The notes below the pieces were generated by a model. The model was given only the letters and a program-made list of their open reading frames with translations, had not been told where the DNA came from and ran no database searches. 64,000 bases of DNA from SZUA-430 sp964561925 (GTDB lineage Bacteria; Pseudomonadota; Alphaproteobacteria; Micropepsales; Micropepsaceae). This document shows, piece by piece, positions 23,577-30,609 of this stretch (the first letter of the stretch is position 1; every line of letters starts with the position of its first letter). A program made the position numbers and the translations under genes. The stretch is from contig CAZLRW010000001.1 of NCBI GenBank assembly GCA_964561925.1, positions 121,065 through 185,064 of the forward strand, in the 5' to 3' direction.

Positions 23577-24158
23577 TCATTCGAGTCGTCGCACGACATC
23601 GTCGACGATGCTGTGAAGTAAGGTTTTGTCGGGTCGGCTACGCGTCAACACGATGAGGCCAATGAGCGAGGCCAACAGCCCCCGCGCGGTTTGGGTCGGC
23701 TTGAGGTCATCGGAAATCTCGCCCGCGACTTGGCCCTTGCGTATCAAGCGCACAAAGAACGCCTCAATGTCTTCCTGCGAGGCGGCGACCACTTGCCCAA
23801 CTTCTTTGTCGCGCTGGGCAAGTTCAAGAGCGCTGTTTGTCAGAAAGCAACCGCGATTGTTGCCAGTTTCGGAGACACTGTCGGCGAAGGCCAGAAACAA
23901 CTTGCGAATGGCTTCGTGTGGCGTGAACCGCGATTCCATTTCTCTCAGAAGCCTCTGTCGAACCTGCTCGTCGTACATTCGCAGCGACGCGAGAAAGAGG
24001 GCATGTTTATCACCATAGGTAGCGTAGAGGCTGCCGCGGTTGACGCCCGTGCGATCGACTAAATCCTGCATGGAAGTGGCTTCATAACCGCGCTCCCAAA
24101 ACGCGAGCATGGCCTTGTCCAGTACGTCGGCAGTGTCGAATTGCTTTTCCCACGGCAT
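23577..24158 (-). CDS. TetR/AcrR-family transcriptional repressor
   Basis: A 193-residue regulator. The N-terminal HTH domain reads DVLDKAMLAFWERGYEATSMQDLVDRTGVNRGSLYATYGDKHALF, the standard TetR form. The C-terminal ligand domain includes NRGCFLTNSALELA, as in TetR_C subfamilies whose members sense electrophiles through a Cys. The ATG at 24158 is preferred because GGAG lies eight bases upstream; an ATG at 24182 is possible. Similar palindromes stand in front of this gene, the AhpD-like gene and the small membrane-protein gene, defining a local regulon with autoregulation. Confidence 0.92.
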   Translation of the reverse strand: MPWEKQFDTADVLDKAMLAFWERGYEATSMQDLVDRTGVNRGSLYATYGDKHALFLASLRMYDEQVRQRLLREMESRFTPHEAIRKLFLAFADSVSETGNNRGCFLTNSALELAQRDKEVGQVVAASQEDIEAFFVRLIRKGQVAGEISDDLKPTQTARGLLASLIGLIVLTRSRPDKTLLHSIVDDVVRRLE

Positions 24159-24192
24159 TTGCGCGTCTCCAGTACCCGACACATAACGGGTC

Positions 24193-24208
24193 TAGAACGA
24201 TCGTTCAA
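24193..24208. promoter_or_regulatory. TetR autoregulatory operator
   Basis: TAGAACGATCGTTCAA contains the perfect 12-bp palindrome GAACGATCGTTC (24195-24206). It is 35 bp upstream of the tetR start and shares the GAACG-N2-CGTTC core with the sites at 23541 and 24720. Confidence 0.7.
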
Positions 24209-24284
24209 GAGATTTATCTGCGTGCGTGATCAAAGAAATGTGAGTGCACCGCGCCTTCTGTCAGTGACGGAACGACACACTCGA

Positions 24285-24680
24285 TCAGCCAGATCGTCTT
24301 TCGCGCAGCGCAATGCCGACAAGTGCTGCGGTCACGACGGCCATGACGCCCACGGCGACGTTAACGCCCCCGAGCGCGATTTCCGATCCGTCCGTGTGGC
24401 GCATGGACCCGCCATACATGTCGGCGAGGAAAAATGACCCAAGAAACCCGGCGGACACACATAGTGCGATCACGCTGGCAAGCCGGACGTCATTGCGTCC
24501 CCACGTGAGGTAGAGGCACAGGGATGCAAGCGCACTGTTGCTAATGAGCTGCCAAACCTCGTGAAGGCGTGCGTGCTCCGGCCACAGCGGGTTGAATACG
24601 TGGGTCGCATTTATCTCCAGCCCCGGTACGACCGCGCCGAAGACGAGAACGCATAGTGTCAGCGTGAGTTTGGATGTCAT
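24285..24680 (-). CDS. Small four-helix membrane protein (DUF6640-like)
   Basis: A 131-residue protein with about four membrane segments. The stretch GAVVPGLEINATHVFNPLWPEHARLHEVWQL is characteristic of a group of small uncharacterised membrane proteins annotated as DUF6640. I am not certain of the family number. The ATG at 24680 is chosen over the GTG at 24716, since the latter would abut the TetR operator at 24720-24735. It is likely regulated by the TetR protein encoded next door. No catalytic motif is visible. Confidence 0.7.
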   Translation of the reverse strand: MTSKLTLTLCVLVFGAVVPGLEINATHVFNPLWPEHARLHEVWQLISNSALASLCLYLTWGRNDVRLASVIALCVSAGFLGSFFLADMYGGSMRHTDGSEIALGGVNVAVGVMAVVTAALVGIALRERRSG

Positions 24681-24719
24681 GCGATCGTCCGCGCTGTCAG
24701 ACCCCGACTTCAACACGTA

Positions 24720-24735
24720 TTGAACGGTCGTTCAA
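24720..24735. promoter_or_regulatory. TetR operator before the small membrane-protein gene
   Basis: TTGAACGGTCGTTCAA is palindromic except for the two central bases and matches the GAACG-N2-CGTTC core. It lies 39 bp upstream of the proposed ATG at 24680. Confidence 0.65.
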
Positions 24736-24811
24736 GATTTCTAGACGATGCCCCTACGTTAAGCTGCGAGCGCCACTCACATGGTTGGAGAGGTTCACAG
24801 GCTCGTATCCC

Positions 24812-25129
24812 TTATGACCGTACTGCAACGCGGCGGCGCCAGGGCGTCTTGACGGAATATTCGCCGGGTGACCGCAAGCGTTGGCGATCGACCGCAATGA
24901 GGCGGCGCTGCGCCAGCGACTTTACCGCCGTCTGAACCGAACGCTCGCTCAAGCCGGTTAACTCCGCCAATTTGGCACTGCTGGTCGGCGCAGTCTTGAC
25001 CCGTCCGGCTGCGCTCAATCGCCAGAGAGCGAGATAGACAATGAAAGCGCAAGGTTGGCGGTCGTGCGCGACAAGGTCGCGCATCAATGTGTCGATAACA
25101 TAATTGTCCAGGCGGTGTTGTGTGGTCAT
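24812..25129 (-). CDS. Winged-helix DNA-binding protein
   Basis: A protein of about 105 residues with a helix-turn-helix in TSSAKLAELTGLSERSVQTAVKSLAQRRLIAVDR, typical of small winged-helix regulators. The N-terminal part RLDNYVIDTLMRDLVAHDRQPCAFIVYLALWRLS recurs in short HTH proteins of proteobacteria. The ATG at 25129 is used; 25150 is possible. It is divergent from the VOC gene at 25232, about 100 bp away, and could regulate it. Ligand unknown. Confidence 0.75.
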   Translation of the reverse strand: MTTQHRLDNYVIDTLMRDLVAHDRQPCAFIVYLALWRLSAAGRVKTAPTSSAKLAELTGLSERSVQTAVKSLAQRRLIAVDRQRLRSPGEYSVKTPWRRRVAVRS

Positions 25130-25231
25130 CGGCAACGCTTGCTGCAGCAACGATTGCAGTTATGCAATAGGCTTGACGGTGAAACAAGTGGGTGTCAGCA
25201 ATCGACGACCATTACGGGCCAAGGGATTTCC

Positions 25232-25615
25232 ATGATCACCGGCGTGAAATTCGTCAGCATCCCGACCAAGGATCAGAGCGTCAGCCTTGCTTTCTACACT
25301 TCGGTTTTGGGCTGGACTGTCTTCACCGATCAGCCGTTCATGGGCGGCTCACGCTGGATCGAGCTGAAGATTCCGGGCGCTGACACGCGCGTGGTATTGT
25401 TCAAGCCGCCGCCCGAAGAGGAATACCGTGTGGGCAAGCTCTTCTATGGCGCTCTCGCGTGCGACGATGTCGAGGCGACATACGAACAGCTTAAGGCACG
25501 CGGGGTCGTATTCATTCAGCCGCCACAGCGCCAGCCCGGCGGAACCTTTGCGATCTTTGCCGACCCCGAAGGCAATCAGTTTGTTCTTTCCAACAAAGGC
25601 GGCCGACACGGTTAG
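25232..25615 (+). CDS. VOC (glyoxalase/bleomycin-resistance superfamily) protein
   Basis: A 127-residue single-module VOC protein. It starts MITGVKFVSIPTKDQSVSLAFYTSVLGW, and its second half has GALACDDVEATYEQLKARGV followed by GGTFAIFADPEGNQFVLS, the paired beta-alpha-beta-beta-beta units. The Glu in DPEGNQF is a usual metal ligand. Members detoxify methylglyoxal adducts, bind antibiotics or act as dioxygenases; the role here is unknown. It is divergent from a small winged-helix gene. Confidence 0.88.
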   Translation: MITGVKFVSIPTKDQSVSLAFYTSVLGWTVFTDQPFMGGSRWIELKIPGADTRVVLFKPPPEEEYRVGKLFYGALACDDVEATYEQLKARGVVFIQPPQRQPGGTFAIFADPEGNQFVLSNKGGRHG

Positions 25616-25668
25616 CAGCGCCGTCCACGTGGAATGCGATCGCCGATGATCAACTACTCGTTTCAACG

Positions 25669-26055
25669 ATGACACGGTATCTCAAAGTCGCGCCTCGTCT
25701 TCCCGTTAGCGATCTTACCCGAACGGTGGAGTTCTACACGGCTGTGCTCGGGTTCACCCCAGGTGATGCATGGCCCCAAGACCACCCCACGTTTGTCATC
25801 CTTGTTCGAGACGATGTGACGCTACATTTCTACGTGGCCGACGGGGCGGTCTCGGTCGACTCGGGCGCGATCTATATCGACGCGGACAACGGCGAGCAGG
25901 AGTTTGAGCGCCTTGCAGGGCGTGTCGCAGTTGATTGGGGGCCAGAGGTCTATTGGTACGGCCGCTATGAATTCTCGTTCAAGGACCCGAACGGCTATGA
26001 CATTGTCATCTCGCAGGAAACAGATCGCACGCCGACTTGCTCTGAGGATGGCTGA
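25669..26055 (+). CDS. VOC family protein, bleomycin-resistance-like
   Basis: A 128-residue VOC protein: VAPRLPVSDLTRTVEFYTAVLGF at the N-terminus, a middle DDVTLHFYVADGAVS, and YEFSFKDPNGYDIVISQETD near the end. The last residues (RTPTCSEDG) look atypical. The stop codon directly abuts a transposed fragment of the SRPBCC gene (26056 onward), so the original 3' end may have been replaced. The second VOC gene is 53 bp downstream of the first and likely cotranscribed. Confidence 0.82.
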   Translation: MTRYLKVAPRLPVSDLTRTVEFYTAVLGFTPGDAWPQDHPTFVILVRDDVTLHFYVADGAVSVDSGAIYIDADNGEQEFERLAGRVAVDWGPEVYWYGRYEFSFKDPNGYDIVISQETDRTPTCSEDG

Positions 26056-26325
26056 CTGCCGAACTTCCGTACGGTCTTCCGGTCCGAGTACGTGCTCAAC
26101 AAACCCGTCAGCTTTGCCCGCGTTGCCGGAGATCTGTCGAGATCGGAGGGCGAGTGGCGCTTGACTGAACTGAACGGCGGCAACTCAACGCGCGTCAGCT
26201 ATGTGGCCGATGTCAACTACCACACGATGCTTCCAGGCTTCGTGCTGCGCAGCCATTTGCAGGGCCAGATGGTGCGCGACATCATCCTCACTCAAGTGAG
26301 CACGACCTTGGAACGAAAAGCGTAA
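26056..26325 (+). pseudogene. Duplicated C-terminal fragment of the SRPBCC gene
   Basis: Bases 26056-26278 align without gaps to 15511-15733 of the SRPBCC gene, with about 12 differences by hand count. The reading frame is preserved: RTVFRSEYVLNKPVSFARVA, then EGEWRLTELNGGNSTRVSYV and SHLQGQMVR. There is no N-terminal half, signal peptide or proper start; the first Met codon is ATG-less and the ORF begins at a CTG/GTG. After the homology the tail reads DIILTQVSTTLERKA. Bases 26289-26310 repeat 16081-16102 exactly. The fragment is presumably non-functional. Confidence 0.8.
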
Positions 26326-26370
26326 GACCGCAACTTTTCTCGGCGCTCGCCGCGAGGTTCTGCGGCTGCT

Positions 26371-27315
26371 CTATCGGCGCCTTGACTGTCCGAGCGCCGG
26401 TCCAGTCGCGAGAATAAGACCGACCGCCAGTAGCGCTATCGGCAGCGCTTTGGTGATCTGGTGTCCGGGCGTGAGCGCGAGCTCGATCGCGGCGCTCCCG
26501 GAGAGCCCAGCTGAATCGTTGGCCAAGCCGTGAATCGCAATCGCAGGAAACACGCTGCCCGCAAGTCGGTTCATGCAATAGGCCGCAATGACCGAAACCG
26601 AGATCGTGCCCAGTAGAAACGAAGGCAAGTAGGCGCCGACATAGACGGCGCTGCCCAGACGATCGACCACGCCCGACACGACATCTCGAGGTACATGCCA
26701 AAGCCCCCATGCTGCACCGACGAACAGCGCTGCGTACACGGGTTGCATGCCGCCCCCCTGAAGCAGCGGAGTCGCATGAGCGCGCCACCCGCCCTCTTCA
26801 AGTACGGCGCCTTGATCAAGAAGCGCTGCCAAGAACAGCGACGCGAGAATACCGCTCTCCCAGGCCGCGAACGGTCGCGCGTATGTGTCGAACCCGACGG
26901 CTTTGCGCAACTCGAACGTCACGAGCAGACAAGTAACCACGCCGAAGCATGTGATGACTACGATCAAGCCAGACTGCCAGGTAGCCTCGCGCCAGGGACG
27001 CAGCGGGTTGAACCGGCCGCACCAATGCTTCAATCCTTGCCAATCCCGCGCAATGGAAAGCGCTGCGACGGCCGCCAGCGTGGGAACGGCGGACCCGAGC
27101 ACCAAGAGCCACAAGCCCGGCTCCTCAACCGCGAGGCGCAATACATCAACCAGGTTCGATGTCCACGGCACGCCCGTCCGAGCGGAGGCGGCCTGCGCCA
27201 TAGCGGAGAAATCGAGTGAAGGAATGGAGAAGATCTTTTGCCCTGCCGGCACGAGCGCAAGGAGAAGAAACGAGAGCGCGAAGAAACCGAAAAAGCGCGC
27301 GAGGGTATTTGTCAT
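26371..27315 (-). CDS. CPBP-family intramembrane metalloprotease
   Basis: A 314-residue membrane protein with about eight hydrophobic segments. The CPBP (Abi) motifs are present: EEGGWRAHATPLLQ as the EExxxR motif, then GAAWGLWHVPRDV as the FxxxH-like motif, and a later AIAIHGLANDS. These residues line the intramembrane active site of CAAX-processing and bacteriocin-immunity-related proteases. The ATG at 27315 begins MTNTLARFFGFFALSF. Its substrate is unknown, and neighbouring sequence is decayed DNA. Confidence 0.85.
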   Translation of the reverse strand: MTNTLARFFGFFALSFLLLALVPAGQKIFSIPSLDFSAMAQAASARTGVPWTSNLVDVLRLAVEEPGLWLLVLGSAVPTLAAVAALSIARDWQGLKHWCGRFNPLRPWREATWQSGLIVVITCFGVVTCLLVTFELRKAVGFDTYARPFAAWESGILASLFLAALLDQGAVLEEGGWRAHATPLLQGGGMQPVYAALFVGAAWGLWHVPRDVVSGVVDRLGSAVYVGAYLPSFLLGTISVSVIAAYCMNRLAGSVFPAIAIHGLANDSAGLSGSAAIELALTPGHQITKALPIALLAVGLILATGPALGQSRRR

Positions 27316-27461
27316 TGGCGCCGGTAGAGACCGTCAAAGGTCGCTTGCCGGGTTGCGCCCTGATCGGTGGAATTCTCCATCAGTTGACGCATCGTCCCGT
27401 CGGGCATCGGTGAAAGAGTGGTTCGATCTAGATGGGCGCCCTTGGGACCGTCGATCATCCT
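27312..27461 (-). pseudogene. Remnant of a DUF1579-like protein C-terminus
   Basis: The reverse strand ends with PMPDGTMRQLMENSTDQGAT and TFDGLYRRQ followed by a stop. This resembles the C-terminal pattern 'PDGsvRQlwE.StDGGktW.. FDGLYrR' of DUF1579-like proteins. The upstream portion of the frame shows no family features and no credible start, so only a relic remains, abutting the CPBP gene start. The resemblance is by eye. Confidence 0.35.
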
Positions 27462-27935
27462 CTGAAGTATGGCGCGCCCGACATACTCGCACAGGTTATC
27501 TGAGCCAAGTGTCCCGTGTCTCTGCCAATCACAGACATTTGATGGTGATCTGAGCGCTGTGGACACATGAGCTTCGCCCCCACCGGCATTCGCTGCTCAG
27601 GACTCGGAGCGTCGCGATCGGCGATCGCCGCCATCGAAGGCTGGCAATCACTCTGCGAAGCAACGGAGTCGAAATTCATGCGATATCGGCGAACGTTCGC
27701 GCGATGTGCACATGCGTCGTTTGGCGCGCCCTGCCAAAAGATTCTGTCGTGCGGCATTGAACCGTTTGCCGGGATTCGGCCACCTATATTCCAATGACGC
27801 TCACGCCCTCCTGTATGGGGATCGCTGGGCGAACGAAGCCGCCGTTGTCGCGGCGGCGCGGCAAGGGAGCGCCGTGGCATTCGAAGCCCTGGCGCGGCAC
27901 TAACACGTGCGATTTGATCGCCGGTCAATCCCTAC
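27462..27935. other. Apparently decayed non-coding stretch
   Basis: No intact gene is supported in this 474-bp stretch. It contains a possible sigma-factor N-terminal relic at 27814-27903 and otherwise only ORFs without family features. The junk-like character between two intact genes suggests old insertions or deletions. Confidence 0.4.
27814..27903 (+). pseudogene. Possible relic of a sigma-70-family N-terminus
   Basis: The forward frame reads ANEAAVVAAARQGSAVAFEA, then LARH, directly followed by TAA. The pattern resembles the first helix of ECF sigma factors (DAALVAAARAGDxAAFEALVRRH). Nothing downstream continues the domain. It is a weak, short match. Confidence 0.25.
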
Positions 27936-28223
27936 TTAGTGGCCTCTTACTTCGTACACCCTGATGCTTGTGATGTAGGGATTGCTCGCGGCCATCTTCT
28001 GCGCTTCGGCGAGATCGTTGGCGTTCACGATCACAAAGCCGGTGATCGCTTCGAGATCCATCGGGAGCGGCTTGGTTCCGGCCTTCGAGATTTCGACACC
28101 GCCACCGAACCCGGCCATCTCGACGATGTTGCCCTTGATCGATCCGAACCATTCGTTCCAAGCCGTCATGACTTCCGGCGTCGGTTTTTTGAAACCGTAG
28201 GAAAGAAAAACGAACTTCTTCAT
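27936..28223 (-). CDS. YCII-related protein
   Basis: A 95-residue ferredoxin-like alpha/beta protein. It begins MKKFVFLSYGFKKPTPEVMTAW and has GFVIVNANDLAEAQKMAASNPYIT followed by the terminal strand RVYEVRG, the usual YCII/DGPF layout. A GGAGG ribosome site precedes the ATG at 28223. Such proteins are often small partners of ECF sigma factors or lone enzymes of unknown function. It lies 25 bp downstream of a membrane-protein gene and a GST gene on the same strand. Confidence 0.85.
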   Translation of the reverse strand: MKKFVFLSYGFKKPTPEVMTAWNEWFGSIKGNIVEMAGFGGGVEISKAGTKPLPMDLEAITGFVIVNANDLAEAQKMAASNPYITSIRVYEVRGH

Positions 28224-28248
28224 ATGTTGCCTCCGATGGCGTTGATGA

Positions 28249-28653
28249 TCAGGCGGCTTGAGTCCGGCGCATGGCAAGCGCAATCAACGGGCTCGCCACG
28301 GCAAATTGAACGGCAGTGAACGCGGTCTCGATCGTAACGTAACCGGCGACCGAGGTCATCGGGTGCTTCGCGGCGACGGCGAGCACTGAATAAGTCCACG
28401 CAAGCGCCGCAGCGGCGGCGCCGAAACGCAACGCGCCGCCTGCAACCGACGCGCTCGCAAAGAGTTTCCCATAGATCCACGCATAGATCACGCCTTGAAC
28501 CGCCATCGCCGCGAGCCCAAACGGAACGATCTTGTCGTCGCGGTAGACCTGCAGCGACTGATAGACATCGGCGAAAGCAAACAGATGCCAGACAATCGCG
28601 ATCGCGAATGTCGGAACGACATAGGCGGCGGTGCCGAGCGCCAGCTTCGTCAT
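28249..28653 (-). CDS. Four-helix membrane protein of unknown function
   Basis: A 134-residue protein with about four membrane segments (AAYVVPTFAIAIVWHLFAF; FGLAAMAVQGVIYAWIYG; ALRFGAAAAALAWTYSVLAV; VTIETAFTAVQFAVASPLIA). I do not recognise a named family with confidence. It starts 2 bp after the GST gene stop and is probably in one operon with GST and the YCII protein. The divergent HxlR regulator 750 bp away likely controls all three. Confidence 0.7.
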   Translation of the reverse strand: MTKLALGTAAYVVPTFAIAIVWHLFAFADVYQSLQVYRDDKIVPFGLAAMAVQGVIYAWIYGKLFASASVAGGALRFGAAAAALAWTYSVLAVAAKHPMTSVAGYVTIETAFTAVQFAVASPLIALAMRRTQAA

Positions 28654-28655
28654 GG

Positions 28656-29309
28656 CTAAGACGCCTTCGGCTTACGCCCAATCGCATCGGGGCTCGGCGG
28701 CGCGGTCATCGCCCAGGCGCGATCCCTTCGCATCCTGTCGAAATAGGCGTTGAGGTTCGGATAAGCCGACCAATCGAACGGCACTGCCTCCTTGAAGAAC
28801 TCGAGATGGATCATCGCATAGTCGGCGATCGTGAGCCCGTCGCCGGAAACAAAGGTGCGGCCCGCCATATGCGCGTCGAGCACCGGCGCAAACCGCGCAA
28901 GGTCCGCTTTGGCGACCGCCACCAGCGGCTCGTTCGGCGGCATGTTCAGAAAGTTCGGCTTCGCGACCGTCTCGAACGAGAGAATGCCGAACGCCTTGTT
29001 GAAATGCGCGACTTCCCAAAAGAGCCATCGCTGAACGTCCGCCCGGCGCTGCGGCTCGCGCGGGTACAGCCCATCGGCCCCGGCCGTATCCGCCAGATAG
29101 GCCATGATCGCATTCGACTCCCAAAGCCTAAGATCGCCGTCGACGAGCGCGGGAACCATCCCGTTCGGATTGTCGGCGCGATAGGTCGGCGCCAGCAGCT
29201 CGCCGGTGAAGAAATCCATGTACGCGAACTCGACCTTGAGCCCCGTATGGTTGACGACCGCATGGACCTTGCGGCAATTCGGGCTTCCGACGACGTAGTA
29301 GAGCTTCAT
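28656..29309 (-). CDS. Glutathione S-transferase
   Basis: A 217-residue GST. The N-domain is MKLYYVVGSPNCRKVHAVVN, with the cis-Pro and GSH-binding block NPNGMVPALVDGDLRLWESNAIMAYLA. The helical C-domain contains FVSGDGLTIADYAMIHLEFF. The ATG at 29309 has GGGAGG upstream; the longer frame is not supported. It is divergent from an HxlR regulator with a palindrome in the gap, a common layout for electrophile-responsive detoxification genes. Confidence 0.93.
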   Translation of the reverse strand: MKLYYVVGSPNCRKVHAVVNHTGLKVEFAYMDFFTGELLAPTYRADNPNGMVPALVDGDLRLWESNAIMAYLADTAGADGLYPREPQRRADVQRWLFWEVAHFNKAFGILSFETVAKPNFLNMPPNEPLVAVAKADLARFAPVLDAHMAGRTFVSGDGLTIADYAMIHLEFFKEAVPFDWSAYPNLNAYFDRMRRDRAWAMTAPPSPDAIGRKPKAS

Positions 29310-29325
29310 GGCGGCCTCCCACATA

Positions 29326-29342
29326 ACTAGCAATTCGCTAGT
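29326..29342. promoter_or_regulatory. Palindrome between GST and HxlR genes
   Basis: ACTAGCAATTCGCTAGT has perfect 6-bp arms with a 5-bp centre. It lies 17 bp from the GST start and 62 bp from the HxlR start, the right place for an HxlR operator controlling both directions. Confidence 0.55.
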
Positions 29343-29404
29343 AATGTGTTCCATGATAGATTGCAAAATACAAGTCATTAAATCACGCCCGGAGGGCAAG
29401 TCCC

Positions 29405-29824
29405 GTGCGCCCGCGTAAGCCGCCGAAATCCGGCTGCCCGATCGACTACGCCGCGACGATGTTCGGCGACCGCTGGACGCTGCTCGTGCTGCGGGACCTC
29501 TCGAAGGGCAAGCGCTATTTCAGCGAATTCGCCGAAGCCGAGGAAGGCGTTGCCCCCAATATTCTCTCCTCCCGCCTAAAGCAGCTCGAGAAATTCGGCA
29601 TCATCACCCGGCGCGTCGATCCAGCAAACCGCAGGCAGGTCGTTTACGAACTGACGGAAAAGGGCCTCGATCTAACGCCGATTATGATCGAACTGACACT
29701 GTGGAGCGCCAAGCACGATCCGAAGTCGTTCGTGACCAAAGAGTTCGTTGATCTGGCGACGCAGGATCGCGAGATGCTCATTCACGAGATTCGCAGGCGG
29801 CTCACGCCGCGGGGTCATCCCTAG
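29405..29824 (+). CDS. HxlR-family transcriptional regulator
   Basis: A 139-residue winged-helix regulator. The HxlR hallmarks are SGCPIDYAATMFGDRWTLLVLRDL with the near-N-terminal Cys, RYFSEFAEAEEGVAPNILSSRLKQLEKFGII, and YELTEKGLDLTPIMIELTLW. The conserved Cys often acts as a thiol switch for quinones or electrophiles. The start is GTG at 29405. It is divergent from the GST operon. Confidence 0.93.
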   Translation: MRPRKPPKSGCPIDYAATMFGDRWTLLVLRDLSKGKRYFSEFAEAEEGVAPNILSSRLKQLEKFGIITRRVDPANRRQVVYELTEKGLDLTPIMIELTLWSAKHDPKSFVTKEFVDLATQDREMLIHEIRRRLTPRGHP

Positions 29825-30396
29825 ACAAGTTGGTTCGGGCCACAAAATTGTGGCATCGAGCGCGACCCAGGCCGTTTGAGAAGCCCTTCATCGGCGCATG
29901 AGCCGCAGGAGCGCTTGTAGTTCAGAAGCGATTGTGGAGCACTCCCGCCGGCCCTTCTGACAACCTTGACAAGCTATTGATACTCTATGCAGTGAAAAGA
30001 GCGAGATTTGTCAGAATAGCCGCTGATTTCCAACACTCTGCTGCGATTAGGAATCTGCCGGCATTCGCGGAAAACTGGCGAGTCGCCGAGGTGGCGTTCT
30101 GATCAAAGTACCCTCTCGTAGGCCGGATGGATCGTCGCTTGAGCTTTGAGTTTGCGGGTGCCTATTCCCGTGCGCGGCAAGGCTTTGCGTGTCGCGACTG
30201 CGCGCCCAAAAGTGCGGGCCAATCCCAGTGCGATTTTCGTCTCCAAATCTGCCGCGTTTTCATCTCGAATTCGTACCCGAACAAAACGCGATTTCACTGC
30301 CCACGTTTTGCCCACTGTTTCTTGAAAGTTCTGGGCAAAAGGGAACACGAACGTGTCAAAACGCGAACGCACGAACTCAAGATTTGCGGGAAAATT
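29825..30396. other. Gap beside tRNA-Pro without recognised genes
   Basis: This 572-bp stretch has lower GC content in places and no ORF with family features. A reverse-strand frame (30103-30372, 89 codons) has a basic product I do not recognise. The gap adjoins the 3' end of tRNA-Pro, where integrative elements often insert, but no integrase motif or repeated tRNA end was seen. Confidence 0.4.
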
Positions 30397-30473
30397 TGGT
30401 CGGAGAGAGAGGATTTGAACCTCCGGCCCCTGCCTCCCGAAAGCAGTGCTCTACCAGGCTGAGCTACTCTCCG
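30397..30473 (-). tRNA. tRNA-Pro(CGG)
   Basis: The reverse strand folds as a full cloverleaf: acceptor CGGAGAG/CTCTCCG, D-arm GCTC-AGCCTGGTA-GAGC, anticodon stem CTGCT/GGCAG with loop TTCGGGA (anticodon CGG), T-arm GGAGG-TTCAAAT-CCTCT, discriminator A and an encoded CCA. The 3' end faces the accessory region to the left. Confidence 0.95.
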
Positions 30474-30609
30474 ACATTGCTTCAGGGTGTGGCACCCCGG
30501 CGCGGGAAGGGGCGTCTTATACAGGCTGGTCATGGGTGGGGCAAGGCAGGCAAAATGCCCCGGCGCAGCCCGAGGTCAACGCGGCTGCAGCAACTCCCAG
30601 GGGTGACTC

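Noticed and set aside
29825..30396. Integrase gene beside tRNA-Pro
   Set aside because: No tyrosine-recombinase motifs (R...HxxR...Y) could be found in any frame.
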